Origin: Yanghanlia caeni
GTDB taxonomy: Bacteria; Pseudomonadota; Gammaproteobacteria; Burkholderiales; Burkholderiaceae_B
Direction: 5' to 3'
NCBI GenBank assembly: GCA_030733815.1
Contig: JAUZQE010000015.1
Location: 1-64,000 of the forward strand
DNA length: 64,000 nucleotides
Positions 38,060 through 48,021 of the stretch are shown one piece after another. The notes beneath the pieces are model-generated. The model ran no database searches. It was not told where the DNA came from and was given only the letters and a program-made list of their open reading frames with translations. Position 1 is the stretch's first letter, and each line of letters begins with the position of its first letter. A program made the position numbers and the translations under genes.

Positions 38060-38515
38060 ATGCAAGTCATTCTGCTCGAAAAAGTCGCTAACCTGGGCAA
38101 CCTTGGCGATGTCGTGCGTGTGCGCGACGGCTATGCCCGCAACTACCTCATTCCCAAGCGCATCGCCCGTCGTGCCACCGAAGCCGCCATTCAGGAATTC
38201 GAAGCACGCCGCGCCGAACTTGAAAAGCAACAGGCCGAGAAGCTGGCAGAAGCCCAGAAGCTGGGCGAGAAGCTGTCGGGCTACACCCTGAACCTGCTCG
38301 AGAAGGCCGGTGTCGACGGCCGCCTGTTTGGTTCCGTCACCACCATGGACATCGCTGCTGGCCTGACCAAGAACGGCTTCGAAGGCATCGTGAAGTCGCA
38401 GGTTCGCCTGCCCGACGGCACCCTCAAGGCCGTGGGCGAGTACCCGGTTTCCGTCGTTCTGCATCCCGACGTCAGCGTCGAGATCAACGTCGTGATTCAG
38501 GGCGAAATGGCCTGA
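38060..38515 (+). CDS. rplI: 50S ribosomal protein L9
   Basis: L9 sits at the base of the L1 stalk and helps keep the reading frame. The 151-residue product has the N-terminal domain [33 protein letters not shown], the long connecting helix (about 42-75), and the C-terminal domain with GRLFGSVT. A strong terminator follows. Confidence 0.97.
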   Translation: MQVILLEKVANLGNLGDVVRVRDGYARNYLIPKRIARRATEAAIQEFEARRAELEKQQAEKLAEAQKLGEKLSGYTLNLLEKAGVDGRLFGSVTTMDIAAGLTKNGFEGIVKSQVRLPDGTLKAVGEYPVSVVLHPDVSVEINVVIQGEMA

Positions 38516-38570
38516 TCGCAGCACCTTCTGCATGGTACATTCACCACTGGTGAGTGGCCGCCAACAGAAC

Positions 38571-38604
38571 AAGAAAGCCGGTTCTCACCGGCTTTCTTTT
38601 TTTT
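38571..38604 (+). terminator. Strong Rho-independent terminator after rplI
   Basis: A perfect 11-bp stem (38571-38581 with 38588-38598) with a 6-base loop ends in a run of eight T (38597-38604). It separates the ribosomal operon from dnaB, so dnaB likely has its own promoter in the 60 bases that follow. Confidence 0.95.
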
Positions 38605-38663
38605 GCCGCGCCGCTGCCGCCGCGCGGCACGACTGGGCCACTGGCCGGGTCTGTGTGTTAACA

Positions 38664-40055
38664 ATGGAGCCTTTGTTGGACAACGCCATCATGCAAACGG
38701 ACCCGCAGCTCGATTACCTGCGGGTGCCCCCTCACTCGATCGAGGCCGAGCAATCGGTTCTGGGCGGGTTGCTGCTCGACAACGCCGCGTTCGACCGCAT
38801 CAGCGACGTGCTGGCCGAAGAAGACTTCTATCGTTACGACCACCGGCTGATCTGGCAACACATCTCGCGGCTGATTTCGCTTTCACGGCCGGCCGACGTC
38901 ATCACCGTGCATGAATCGCTGGCCACCAGCGGCAAGGCCGAAGAAGTGGGCGGCCTGCCGTACCTGAACGCGCTGGCGCACAACACGCCTTCTGCCGCCA
39001 ATATTCGGCGCTACGCCGAGATCGTTCACGAGCGCTCGATCCTGCGCAAGCTGGTCACCATTGCCGACGAAATCTCGGCGGCGGCCTTCAACCCGCAGGG
39101 CAAGGAAGCCCGGCAGCTGCTCGATGAAGCCGAAACCAAGGTCTTTCAGATTGCGCAGGAAGGGGCGCGTGGCACCAAGGGTTTTCAAGAGATCCAGCCG
39201 CTGCTGGCGCAGGTGGTGGAGCGCATCGACGAGCTCTATCACCGTGACGGCGACTCCGACGTCACGGGGGTGCCCACCGGCTTCACCGACCTCGATCGCA
39301 TGACCTCCGGCCTGCAGGCCGGCGACCTCATCATCGTGGCGGGGCGCCCGTCGATGGGCAAGACCTCGTTCTCGATGAACATTGGTGAGTACGTGGCAAT
39401 CGAACAGGGTCTGCCGGTTGCCGTGTTTTCAATGGAAATGGGCGCCGTGCAGCTGGCGCAGCGTATGGTCGGCTCCGTAGGGCTGCTCGATCAGCACCGC
39501 ATGCGTACCGGCAAGCTCACCGCCGAAGACTGGCCACGCCTGACTCATGCCGTGCAGCGCGTGCAGGAGGCGCAGATTTACATTGATGAAACGCCAGCAT
39601 TGTCGCCCAACGAGGTTCGCGCCCGGGCACGGCGCCTGGCACGACAGTGCGGGCAGCTGGGGCTGATCATCATCGACTACCTGCAGCTGATGTCAGGCAG
39701 TGGCAGCGGCGAGAACCGCGCCACCGAAATTTCCGAAATCAGCCGATCACTCAAAGCGCTCGCCAAAGAGCTGAACTGCCCGCTGATCGCGCTGTCGCAG
39801 CTGAACCGCAGCCTCGAGCAGCGCCCCAACAAGCGGCCGGTCATGAGCGATCTGCGCGAATCAGGCGCCATTGAACAGGACGCCGACGTCATCCTGTTCA
39901 TCTACCGCGACGAGGTCTACAACCCCGATTCACCCGACAAGGGTACGGCCGAAATCATCATCGGCAAGCAGCGTAACGGCCCCATCGGCACCGTGCGCCT
40001 TACGTTCCAGGGCGCGAGTACGCGCTTCCTGAACTTTACGTCAGCGATAAGCTGA
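38664..40055 (+). CDS. dnaB: Replicative DNA helicase DnaB
   Basis: DnaB is the hexameric helicase at the replication fork. The 463-residue protein has the N-terminal domain (PPHSIEAEQSVLGGLLLDN, about 20-38), a linker, and the RecA-like ATPase domain with Walker A AGRPSMGKTSFSMN, Walker B LIIIDYLQLM and the conserved SQLNRSLEQR...DLRESGAIEQDADVI. No intein is present. Start choice is uncertain: ATG at 38664 or ATG at 38691 (MQTDPQLDYLRV), neither with a strong ribosome binding site. Its last 15 bases overlap the end of pdxA on the opposite strand. Confidence 0.96.
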   Translation: MEPLLDNAIMQTDPQLDYLRVPPHSIEAEQSVLGGLLLDNAAFDRISDVLAEEDFYRYDHRLIWQHISRLISLSRPADVITVHESLATSGKAEEVGGLPYLNALAHNTPSAANIRRYAEIVHERSILRKLVTIADEISAAAFNPQGKEARQLLDEAETKVFQIAQEGARGTKGFQEIQPLLAQVVERIDELYHRDGDSDVTGVPTGFTDLDRMTSGLQAGDLIIVAGRPSMGKTSFSMNIGEYVAIEQGLPVAVFSMEMGAVQLAQRMVGSVGLLDQHRMRTGKLTAEDWPRLTHAVQRVQEAQIYIDETPALSPNEVRARARRLARQCGQLGLIIIDYLQLMSGSGSGENRATEISEISRSLKALAKELNCPLIALSQLNRSLEQRPNKRPVMSDLRESGAIEQDADVILFIYRDEVYNPDSPDKGTAEIIIGKQRNGPIGTVRLTFQGASTRFLNFTSAIS

Positions 40056-41057
40056 GCTCATGGCCAGCGCGGCCTCGTAGGCGGCGCGCAGCGAAGAGGG
40101 GTCGGCGACGCCCCGCCCCGCAATGGAATAGGCGGTGCCGTGATCGACGCTGGTGCGTACGAAAGGCAGGCCCACGGTGATGTTCACCCCCTGTTCCACG
40201 CCGAGGTATTTCACTGGTATCAGCCCCTGATCGTGGTACTGCGCCACCACGATGTCGAACTCGCCCATGCGCGCGCGCATGAATACCGTATCGCCAGGAA
40301 TGGGGCCGCTGACTTCCAGACCTTCGGCCCGGGCGGTTTCTATGGCCGGAGCAATGATCTCGATTTCCTCGCGCCCGAAACGGCCGTCTTCCCCCGCATG
40401 GGGGTTCAGGCCCGCCACGGCAATGCGGGGCCGCTGCAAGCCCGCCTGCCGGCAGGCGAGGTCGGCCAGGCGGATCGTGTCGAGCTCGGCTTCGTAAGTG
40501 ATGAGGCCGGGCACCTTTGCGAGCGGCACGTGAATCGTGACCAGGATGACGCGCAGCTCGGGGTTCGCCAGCATCATGGCGTAACGCTTCGTGCCACTGC
40601 GGTCAGCCAGAATTTCGGTGTGCCCGGGGTAGTTGACGCCCCCCAGCTGCATGGCATGCTTGTTCAGCGGCGCGGTGACAATGGCCCGGATACGCTGCGT
40701 CATGGCGTCGTCGATGGCGTGACACAGGTATTCGTAGGCACCGCGCCCGGCCTCGGCCTGCGCCTGGCCCATGGCCAGGCCTTCGGGCAGGGCCTGCCAG
40801 CGGTTCAGCACGGGCAACACCGCCGGGTCGTGTGAGCAGGCCTCGGGCTCGCTGATGAGTTCGACGCGCAACTGGGTGTCAAGGCCCAGCCGCGCAATGG
40901 TGGCCTGCAGCACGCCTGCGTCGCCATAGACCAGCGCAGGTTCCGGAAGGCCGCCGGCAAAAAGCTTGACGATGATTTCGGGGCCGATGCCCGCGGCATC
41001 GCCCATCGTGAAACCCACGGGAAGCGCAGTAGGGCGGGGCGGGGATGATGCATCCAT
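40041..41057 (-). CDS. pdxA: 4-hydroxythreonine-4-phosphate dehydrogenase PdxA
   Basis: PdxA oxidises 4-phosphohydroxy-L-threonine in the DXP-dependent vitamin B6 pathway. The 338-residue protein has TMGDAAGIGPEI at the start, TAPLNKHAMQLGGVNYPGHTEIL, GLNPHAGEDGRFGREE and YHDQGLIPVKYL, including the metal-binding histidines of the family. GGAGG lies 8 bases before the ATG. It is the last gene of a four-gene minus-strand group with the PIN-PhoH gene 14 bases upstream. The same pathway uses DXP made by Dxs. Confidence 0.95.
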   Translation of the reverse strand: MDASSPPRPTALPVGFTMGDAAGIGPEIIVKLFAGGLPEPALVYGDAGVLQATIARLGLDTQLRVELISEPEACSHDPAVLPVLNRWQALPEGLAMGQAQAEAGRGAYEYLCHAIDDAMTQRIRAIVTAPLNKHAMQLGGVNYPGHTEILADRSGTKRYAMMLANPELRVILVTIHVPLAKVPGLITYEAELDTIRLADLACRQAGLQRPRIAVAGLNPHAGEDGRFGREEIEIIAPAIETARAEGLEVSGPIPGDTVFMRARMGEFDIVVAQYHDQGLIPVKYLGVEQGVNITVGLPFVRTSVDHGTAYSIAGRGVADPSSLRAAYEAALAMSSAYR

Positions 41058-41071
41058 ATGTACAGCCTCCG

Positions 41072-42955
41072 TCAGAGTGCCTCGCTGGCGTAATCGGCCA
41101 GACGCGAGCGTTCACCACGTTGCAGCGTGACATGCCCGGCATGCGGCCAGCCCTTGAAGCGATCGACCACGTAGGTGAGCCCCGAGCTGCCTTCGGTGAG
41201 GTAGGGCGTGTCGATCTGGGCGATATTGCCCAGGCAGATGATCTTGGTGCCCGGGCCGGCCCGCGTAACGAGGGTCTTCATCTGTTTGGGCGTCAGGTTC
41301 TGTGCCTCGTCGATGATCAGGTATTTGTTCAGGAACGTGCGGCCCCGCATGAAGTTGAGCGACTTCACCTTGATGCGTGACCGAATGAGTTCCATGGTGG
41401 ATTGCCGGTTCCAGTCGGTGCCTCCCGTATCGCTGGCCAGGTCGTGGCGGCCGGCGCCCAAATGCAGCACCTCCAGGTTGTCTTCCAGTGCACCCATCCA
41501 GGGCAGCATCTTCTCTTCTTCGGTTCCCGGCAGAAAGCCGATGTCGTCGCCCACCGGCACGGTGGCCCGCGTGATGATGATTTCGTTGTAGCGGTTGGTT
41601 TCGAGGGTGTGCGCCAGGCCCGCCGCCAGCGCGAGCAGGGTTTTGCCCGTACCCGCCTGCCCCAGCAGCGACACGAAGTCGATATCCGGGTTCATGAGCA
41701 GATTCAGCGCGAAGTTCTGTTCACGGTTGCGCGCCGTGATGCCCCATACGCTATTGCGACTGTGGCTGTGGTCACGCAGCGTGGCGAGCACGGCCGACTT
41801 GCCGCTGACCTCGCGCACTTGCGCGTACAGGGGCATGTCACCTTCCAGGTAGACGAACTGGTTCACCAGGAATTCGCTGCACAGCGGCCCTTTGATGCGG
41901 TAGAAGGTGGTACCGCTCTGTTGCCATGATTCCACGCCCTTGCCGTGTTTGAGCCAGAAGTTCTCGGGCAGCGGCATGACGCCGTCGTACAGCAGGTCGG
42001 AGTCGTCGATGACCCGGTCGTTCAGGTAGTCTTCGGCGTGCATGCCCAGGGCGCGCGCCTTGAGCCGGATATTGATGTCTTTGGACACCAGCACCACCGT
42101 GCGCCTGGGGTGCAGGGTCTTGAGCGCCTGCACCACCCCCAGGATCACGTGGTCGGCTTTGCCCATGGGCAGTTCCACGGGCAGGGCGGTATCGAGGGCG
42201 GTGGTCTGCAGCAGCAACTGGCCCAAGGCTTCCTGATTGCCCAGCGCATCGAGGTTCACGCCTTTCTCCAGGTCGGACACCTCGTTCACCAGCGCGTCGA
42301 GAAAACGGCTGACCTGGCGCGCATTGCGGGCAACTTCCGACATGCCCTTCTTGTGATGATCGAGTTCTTCCAGAACGATCATCGGGAGGTAGATGTCGTG
42401 CTCTTCGAACTTGAAGAGCGAATTCGAATCGTGCAGCAGCACGTTGGTGTCGAGTACGAAGAGCTTGCGGCGGGATGCCGGCAGCCGGGCCCGCTTGCGG
42501 GCAGCAGCGCGCGGCTGAGCCTTCTCGGTGGCATCGTCTGCCTGCGCGGTGTCGCGTGCCTGTTTTGCGACGGGGGCGGGCGGTACCTCTTCGACCAGGA
42601 TTTCGCTGGCCGGCGCCACGAGTTCGCCGTCCGCATGGGTATGGGTGGGCTGCGGGGCAGCGATTGCCTCGTCGGGTGCTGCGGCTGCGCGCTTGTCTTC
42701 CGGCCGGGCGGCCGGCCGCTGTGCGGCAGATTCTGGCGTGCCGGGCGGCGCCGCTGTTGCCGCAGTGCTTTGCGCGGCGCTGCTGCGGGCTGCGGCCTTC
42801 TTTGCTGCCTTTGCCGCCCGGGCGGTCGTGGCGGCGGGGCGCACAGCAACCGGCTCAGCTTCGAGGGCTCCCAGGGTGTCTTCGAGCGGAAGGTAACCGG
42901 GGTCTTTGGGGTCGACACGGTCGCCCATTCGAACCGGCAGTTTCGGTAAAGGCAT
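41072..42955 (-). CDS. PIN-PhoH family protein (PhoH2-like)
   Basis: A 627-residue fusion of a PIN ribonuclease domain and a PhoH ATPase domain. Residues 30-160 are a low-complexity Ala/Pro/Glu linker. The PIN domain starts with KLFVLDTNVLLHD (Asp169) and has the further acidic residues VLEELDHH and DINIRLKA. The PhoH domain begins near residue 425 with GQAGTGKTLLALA and Walker B YLIIDEAQN. Such proteins act as RNA helicase-ribonucleases in actinobacteria and are often linked to toxin-antitoxin function. The start is ATG 42955 with AGGAG upstream; the upstream frame to 43054 overlaps bcp. Confidence 0.9.
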   Translation of the reverse strand: MPLPKLPVRMGDRVDPKDPGYLPLEDTLGALEAEPVAVRPAATTARAAKAAKKAAARSSAAQSTAATAAPPGTPESAAQRPAARPEDKRAAAAPDEAIAAPQPTHTHADGELVAPASEILVEEVPPAPVAKQARDTAQADDATEKAQPRAAARKRARLPASRRKLFVLDTNVLLHDSNSLFKFEEHDIYLPMIVLEELDHHKKGMSEVARNARQVSRFLDALVNEVSDLEKGVNLDALGNQEALGQLLLQTTALDTALPVELPMGKADHVILGVVQALKTLHPRRTVVLVSKDINIRLKARALGMHAEDYLNDRVIDDSDLLYDGVMPLPENFWLKHGKGVESWQQSGTTFYRIKGPLCSEFLVNQFVYLEGDMPLYAQVREVSGKSAVLATLRDHSHSRNSVWGITARNREQNFALNLLMNPDIDFVSLLGQAGTGKTLLALAAGLAHTLETNRYNEIIITRATVPVGDDIGFLPGTEEEKMLPWMGALEDNLEVLHLGAGRHDLASDTGGTDWNRQSTMELIRSRIKVKSLNFMRGRTFLNKYLIIDEAQNLTPKQMKTLVTRAGPGTKIICLGNIAQIDTPYLTEGSSGLTYVVDRFKGWPHAGHVTLQRGERSRLADYASEAL

Positions 42956-42990
42956 GGCCTGTTGCTCCTGTGTGGCGTGCCAGTGAGGCG

Positions 42991-43455
42991 TCAGTGTTCG
43001 CGCACGGCTTGCAGCACGGCGTCGACATGACCCGGCACGCGCAGTCCGCGCCATTCTTTCACCAGTACGCCGTTCTCGTCGATAAGAAAGGTGCTGCGTT
43101 CGATGCCGCGCACCTGCTTGCCGTACATGTTCTTCATTTTGATTACTTTGAACAGGGTGCAGAGCGATTCGTCGGCATCGGAGATGAGTGCAAAGGGCAG
43201 CTCATGCTTGGCCGTGAAATTCTGGTGCGATTTGAGGGAATCGCGTGACACGCCGATGATTCTTGCGCCTGCCGCCTCGAATTCGGAATGCAGGTCACGA
43301 AATCCCTGCGCCTGCGTTGTGCAGCCCGGTGTGTTGTCTTTGGGGTAGAAATACAGCACCGTTTTGCGGCCCTTGAGGGTGTCGAGCGAAATGTCTCCGT
43401 GCGTGGATGTGGCGGTGAAGGGCGGTATGGCTTCGCCCACGGAAATTGCGGTCAT
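42991..43455 (-). CDS. bcp: Peroxiredoxin of the BCP/PrxQ family
   Basis: BCP reduces hydrogen peroxide and lipid hydroperoxides with thioredoxin. The 154-residue product has the peroxidatic cysteine Cys45 in DNTPGCTTQAQGFRD. E. coli BCP has its resolving cysteine five residues later; here that position is Gln50. The position used by the other PrxQ subgroup (about residue 78) is also Gln. The only other cysteine is Cys99. This fits a 1-Cys-type member. It abuts the Mth938-like gene upstream. Confidence 0.94.
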   Translation of the reverse strand: MTAISVGEAIPPFTATSTHGDISLDTLKGRKTVLYFYPKDNTPGCTTQAQGFRDLHSEFEAAGARIIGVSRDSLKSHQNFTAKHELPFALISDADESLCTLFKVIKMKNMYGKQVRGIERSTFLIDENGVLVKEWRGLRVPGHVDAVLQAVREH

Positions 43456-43929
43456 TCAGACTTCCTGTGCTGGAATCAGGGCGACGACGACGCGCCGCCC
43501 TTCGGACATGAGGATGTTGTAGGTACGCGCAGCGGCCTGGGTGGACATGGCTTCCACACCGATGCCCAGGCGCTGCAGTGGCGTGGTGAGGGCCGAGCTG
43601 AGCATGACCTGACGCGAACCGGTGCCGATGATCACCACTTCCACGTTACCCGTGGCACGCGCCGGAAGGTCGTCGAGGAAAGCCATGGGATCGGAGCCGG
43701 CCGTTTCCACACCTGCCATTTCTTGCAGTGCAGCAAGGGTCAGCTGCGCGATGTCTTCGATGGCCCAGGGTTCGATGGGGCCTTCGGGTGAGAAACGTAC
43801 CGGATGCCGGTACGAGGCCCCGTTGATTTCGATATAACCCGCCCCATATGCGGTAACGGTATTCAGCCCTGGATTGGATTCTTTCTGTAGTAGCAAGGGT
43901 GGCTCCCGAGTTGGTTCATCATAGCGCAT
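43456..43929 (-). CDS. Mth938-like (DUF498/DUF598) domain protein
   Basis: A 157-residue protein of the Mth938-like family (Xcc1710 group), of unknown biochemical function; eukaryotic relatives (NDUFAF3) help assemble respiratory complex I. Family features are NTVTAYGAGYIEINGASYRHPV, VEVVIIGTGSRQ and GIGVEAMSTQAAARTYNIL. It is the first gene of the minus-strand group; its stop codon touches the bcp ATG. Confidence 0.83.
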   Translation of the reverse strand: MRYDEPTREPPLLLQKESNPGLNTVTAYGAGYIEINGASYRHPVRFSPEGPIEPWAIEDIAQLTLAALQEMAGVETAGSDPMAFLDDLPARATGNVEVVIIGTGSRQVMLSSALTTPLQRLGIGVEAMSTQAAARTYNILMSEGRRVVVALIPAQEV

Positions 43930-44060
43930 GCGTGCGGCGTTGAACGCACGGCTACGGACGGTGAATCGATTAAACTAGATGCCATTTGCCGCGATCTGGC
44001 TCTTTACGCTAGATTATCGAGTTTGCCCGTTTTCATACTGCATTTCAGCCAAGGATCACC

Positions 44061-45248
44061 ATGAGCACGTTTCCACGTATCGAGCGCTTGCCTCCGTATG
44101 TCTTCAATATAACGGGCGAACTCAAGATGGCGGCACGCCGGCGCGGCGAAGACATCATCGACATGTCAATGGGCAACCCCGATGGGGCCACCCCCAAGCA
44201 CATCGTCGACAAGCTGGTCGAAGCCGTGCAGCGCCCCGATACCCACGGTTATTCAGTTTCGCGCGGCATTCCCCGCCTGCGCAAGGCCATCTCGGCCTGG
44301 TACGACCGCCGCTACGACGTGCAGATCGACCCCGAAACCGAGGCGATCGTCACCATCGGGTCGAAGGAAGGTCTGGCGCACCTGATGCTCGCCACACTCG
44401 ATCGGGGCGACACCGTTCTGGTGCCAAACCCCAGTTACCCCATCCATATTTATGGTGCGGTCATTGCCGGGGCCAACATCCGTTCGGTACCCATCGCGCC
44501 GGGGCTCGATTTTTTCGAGGAAATCGAACGGGCGGTGCGCGAGACGATTCCCCGGCCCAAGATGATGATTCTGGGGTTCCCCAGCAATCCAACGGCCCAG
44601 TGTGTCGATCTGTCGTTTTTCGAGCGCATCGTTGCGCTGGCCCGCGAGCACAACATTTTGGTGGTGCACGACCTGGCCTATGCCGATATCACGTTCGACG
44701 GTTATGTTGCCCCCTCCATCATGCAGGTGGAGGGCGCGCGCGACGTGGCCGTTGAATTTTTCACCATGAGCAAGAGCTACAACATGGCCGGCTGGCGTGT
44801 GGGCTTCATGGTGGGCAATCCGCAACTCGTCAGTGCACTGGCGCGCATCAAGAGCTATCACGACTACGGCATGTTCACGCCCATACAGGTGGCGTCCATT
44901 GCCGCTCTCGAAGGCCCGCAAGACTGCGTGGCCCAGGTCGTGGCCCAGTACCAGAGCCGCCGCGACGTGCTGGCCAAGGGGCTGCACGAAGCCGGCTGGC
45001 CCGTCGATCTCCCGAAGGCGTCCATGTACATCTGGGCGCGCATTCCCGAAGCCTATCGTTCCATTGGCTCGCTCGAGTTTTCGAAGCGCCTGCTTGCCGA
45101 TGCGAAGGTGGCCGTATCACCCGGCATCGGTTTTGGCGACTATGGCGACGAATACGTGCGCTTTGCGCTCATCGAAAACGAGCAACGCATCCGTCAGGCG
45201 GTGCGCGGCATCAAAGACATGTTCCGTAAAGACGGTGTAGGCAAATGA
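44061..45248 (+). CDS. alaC: PLP-dependent aminotransferase, AlaC-like
   Basis: AlaC transfers amino groups between glutamate and pyruvate to make alanine. The 395-residue class I aminotransferase has the PLP lysine Lys238 in [14 protein letters not shown], the aspartate of HDLAYAD and the C-terminal arginine region [14 protein letters not shown] lies 6 bases before the ATG. It forms an operon with hom and thrC, overlapping hom by 4 bases. Because of the neighbours it may also act on threonine-pathway amino acids; the exact substrate is inference. Confidence 0.9.
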   Translation: MSTFPRIERLPPYVFNITGELKMAARRRGEDIIDMSMGNPDGATPKHIVDKLVEAVQRPDTHGYSVSRGIPRLRKAISAWYDRRYDVQIDPETEAIVTIGSKEGLAHLMLATLDRGDTVLVPNPSYPIHIYGAVIAGANIRSVPIAPGLDFFEEIERAVRETIPRPKMMILGFPSNPTAQCVDLSFFERIVALAREHNILVVHDLAYADITFDGYVAPSIMQVEGARDVAVEFFTMSKSYNMAGWRVGFMVGNPQLVSALARIKSYHDYGMFTPIQVASIAALEGPQDCVAQVVAQYQSRRDVLAKGLHEAGWPVDLPKASMYIWARIPEAYRSIGSLEFSKRLLADAKVAVSPGIGFGDYGDEYVRFALIENEQRIRQAVRGIKDMFRKDGVGK

Positions 45249-46570
45249 GTTCCAGCAGGGAAATGGCTTCAATCAGGGTCGGGCTTTTGGGTCTGGGAGT
45301 CGTGGGTGGCGGCACCTGGAAGGTGTTGCAGAAGAACGCTGAAGAGATCGCACGGCGTGCCGGGCGGCGTATCGAGGTGGCGGCGGTGGCCGTGCGCGAC
45401 GTTGAAAAGGCCCGGCGACTGCTGGGCGACAGCGACGTGCGCATCACCACCGACGGGCTCGAGGTGGCTCGCGACCCCAATATCGATATTGTCGTCGAGC
45501 TCATCGGCGGCGAGACGATCGCCAAGGAGTGGGTCATGGAGGCGATCCGCCAGGGCAAGCACGTGGTTACCGCCAACAAGGCGCTGCTCGCCTGTCATGG
45601 CAACGAAATTTTCGATGCGGCCAGCAGCAAGGGTGTGATGGTGATGTTCGAGGCGGCAGTGGCCGGCGGCATTCCCATCATCAAGGCGATTCGCGAGGGC
45701 CTGACGGCCAATCGCATCGACTGGATTGCCGGCATCATCAACGGCACCACCAACTTCATTTTGTCTGAAATGCAGTCGCGCGGCCTGCCGTTCAACACGG
45801 TGCTTGCCGAAGCACAACGCCTGGGCTATGCCGAGGCCGATCCCACTTTCGACATTGAAGGCGTCGACGCCGCACACAAGCTCACTTTGCTTGCCTCGCT
45901 GGCTTTCGGCATTCCTGTTCAGTTCGACAAGGCCTGCGTGGAAGGCATCTCGAAGCTCGAGGCCGAAGACATCCAGCACGCCGCCCGTCTGGGCTATCGC
46001 ATCAAGCTGCTGGGCATCACCCGGCGCCGCGACGACGGCATCGAGCTGCGCGTACACCCCACACTCATTCCCATGGGTTGCCTGCTCGCCAATGTCGATG
46101 GCGCCATGAACGCGGTACTGGTGCATGGCGATGCGGTGGGGCCCACGCTGTACTACGGCCAGGGTGCGGGCGAAATGCCCACTGCGTCGGCCGTGGTGGC
46201 CGACCTGGTCGACGTGGCGCGCCTTGAATCGGCCGACCCGGAGCACCGGGTGCCGCACCTGGCCTTCCAGCCCGACGCGGTTAAAGATATTCCCATTCTT
46301 GGTGCCGACGACATCGAATCGTCGTATTACCTGCGCCTGCGGGTCGAAGACCGTCCGGGCGTGTTGTCCGAAATATCCCGTATTCTGGCCGAATCCGACA
46401 TTTCCATCGGTTCCATGTTCCAGGAACCGTTCCAGGCGGGCGAAGCCTCTATTATTTTCCTGCTGCATCGCGCGCGCGAAGGTGCAGTCAGCGGTGCCAT
46501 CACACGCATGCACAAGTTGCCCTTCGTGCGCTCGGAAGTGACCCGGTTGCGCGTCGAGGATCTGATATGA
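45245..46570 (+). CDS. hom: Homoserine dehydrogenase
   Basis: Hom reduces aspartate semialdehyde to homoserine. The 441-residue protein has the NAD(P)-binding motif [13 protein letters not shown] near the start, [26 protein letters not shown], the catalytic region [12 protein letters not shown] and [16 protein letters not shown], and a C-terminal ACT domain (about 355-430, [21 protein letters not shown]) that usually gives feedback control by threonine. The start may be 45245 or the ATG at 45263. It overlaps alaC and thrC by 4 bases each. Confidence 0.96.
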   Translation: MSSSREMASIRVGLLGLGVVGGGTWKVLQKNAEEIARRAGRRIEVAAVAVRDVEKARRLLGDSDVRITTDGLEVARDPNIDIVVELIGGETIAKEWVMEAIRQGKHVVTANKALLACHGNEIFDAASSKGVMVMFEAAVAGGIPIIKAIREGLTANRIDWIAGIINGTTNFILSEMQSRGLPFNTVLAEAQRLGYAEADPTFDIEGVDAAHKLTLLASLAFGIPVQFDKACVEGISKLEAEDIQHAARLGYRIKLLGITRRRDDGIELRVHPTLIPMGCLLANVDGAMNAVLVHGDAVGPTLYYGQGAGEMPTASAVVADLVDVARLESADPEHRVPHLAFQPDAVKDIPILGADDIESSYYLRLRVEDRPGVLSEISRILAESDISIGSMFQEPFQAGEASIIFLLHRAREGAVSGAITRMHKLPFVRSEVTRLRVEDLI

Positions 46571-47997
46571 AATACATCTCCACTCGCGGGGGCATGGCAC
46601 CCCAGCCGTTCTGCGACATTCTGCTGGAAGGGCTGGCTCCCGACGGCGGGCTGACCATGCCCGAATCCGTGCCCAAGGTGTCGGCCGCCACGCTGGAAGG
46701 CTGGCGCGCGCTGGGCTACGCCGAGCTCGCCGCCGAGATTCTCGGCACGTTCATCGACGACATTCCGGCTGATGACCTGTTGCAGCTGACTCGTGCCGCC
46801 TATGCACCCGAAGTGTTTCCCGGGCCCGAAATGGTGCCCGTCAAGCCGCTGAACGGTGGCATGAGCCTGCTGGGCCTGTCTGAGGGGCCCACGCTGGCGT
46901 TCAAGGACATGGCCATGCAGTTCCTGGGCCAGGTCTTCGAATACGTGCTCACCCGCCGCGGTGCCACGCTCAACATTCTGGGCGCCACCTCCGGTGATAC
47001 GGGTTCGGCGGCCGAGTATGCCATGCGGGGCAAGCGTGGCGTTACGGTATTCATGCTGTCGCCGCAGGGGCGCATGAGCGCCTTTCAGCGCGCGCAGATG
47101 TACTCGCTGCAAGACTCCAACATTCACAACATCGCCATCGACGGCGTGTTCGACGACTGCCAGGATATCGTCAAGACGCTGGCGGGCGATCTCGAATTCA
47201 AGAACGCCTACCGGCTGGGTGCGGTGAACTCGATCAACTGGGCGCGCATTGCCGCGCAGGTCGTGTACTACTTCTGGGGTTGGCTGCGCGCCACGCCCGC
47301 CGGCAGCAGCGCGCACGTGTCCTTCTGCGTGCCTTCGGGCAATTTTGGCAACATTCTTGCCGGGCACATCGCCCGTGAAATGGGGCTGCCCGTGCGCCGG
47401 CTGGTGCTGGCCACCAACGAAAACAACGTTCTTGAAGAGTTCTTCCGCACGGGGGTGTACCGACCACGCTCGTCGGCACAAACTCACGCCACGTCCAGCC
47501 CCTCCATGGACATCTCCAAGGCGTCGAACTTCGAGCGCTTCGTGTTCGACCTGGTGGGCCGCGATCCGCAACGCGTGAAGTCGCTCTGGGGCGAGCTGGA
47601 ATCTCGGGGGCAGTTCGATCTCGGCGCCCTCAAGCCGCAGTTCGAGCAACGCTACGGGTTCGTTTCGGGAACCAGTTCGCACGCCGATCGCCTTGCCACC
47701 ATCCGTCGCGTGTACCAGGAAACGGGCGTGCTCATCGACCCGCATACCGCCGATGGCGTGAAGGTGGCGGCACCGTTTGTGGAAGAGGGCGTACCCATGC
47801 TGGTGCTCGAAACGGCGCTGCCGGCCAAGTTTGCCGAAACGATCCGTGAGGCCGTGGGCATCGAGCCGCCCGTACCCGAGCATCTGGCGGGGCTCGATGC
47901 ACTGCCGCAGCGTGTGGTCAACATGGCATGCGATGCCGAGCAGGTGCGCAATTACATTCGCGAGTTTGCGCCGCTGCCCGATTCCGAAGCACCCTAG
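46567..47997 (+). CDS. thrC: Threonine synthase
   Basis: ThrC converts O-phosphohomoserine to threonine with PLP. The 476-residue protein starts MKYISTRG and has the PLP lysine Lys113 in TLAFKDMAMQFL, the phosphate-binding GATSGDTGSAAEYA and SFCVPSGNFGNILAG. The ATG overlaps hom by 4 bases. Homoserine kinase (thrB) is not in the cluster and must be encoded elsewhere. It converges on hpnE across 24 bases. Confidence 0.96.
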   Translation: MKYISTRGGMAPQPFCDILLEGLAPDGGLTMPESVPKVSAATLEGWRALGYAELAAEILGTFIDDIPADDLLQLTRAAYAPEVFPGPEMVPVKPLNGGMSLLGLSEGPTLAFKDMAMQFLGQVFEYVLTRRGATLNILGATSGDTGSAAEYAMRGKRGVTVFMLSPQGRMSAFQRAQMYSLQDSNIHNIAIDGVFDDCQDIVKTLAGDLEFKNAYRLGAVNSINWARIAAQVVYYFWGWLRATPAGSSAHVSFCVPSGNFGNILAGHIAREMGLPVRRLVLATNENNVLEEFFRTGVYRPRSSAQTHATSSPSMDISKASNFERFVFDLVGRDPQRVKSLWGELESRGQFDLGALKPQFEQRYGFVSGTSSHADRLATIRRVYQETGVLIDPHTADGVKVAAPFVEEGVPMLVLETALPAKFAETIREAVGIEPPVPEHLAGLDALPQRVVNMACDAEQVRNYIREFAPLPDSEAP

Positions 47998-48021
47998 TCA
48001 CTGCGCTCGGGGCTCCGGTTT

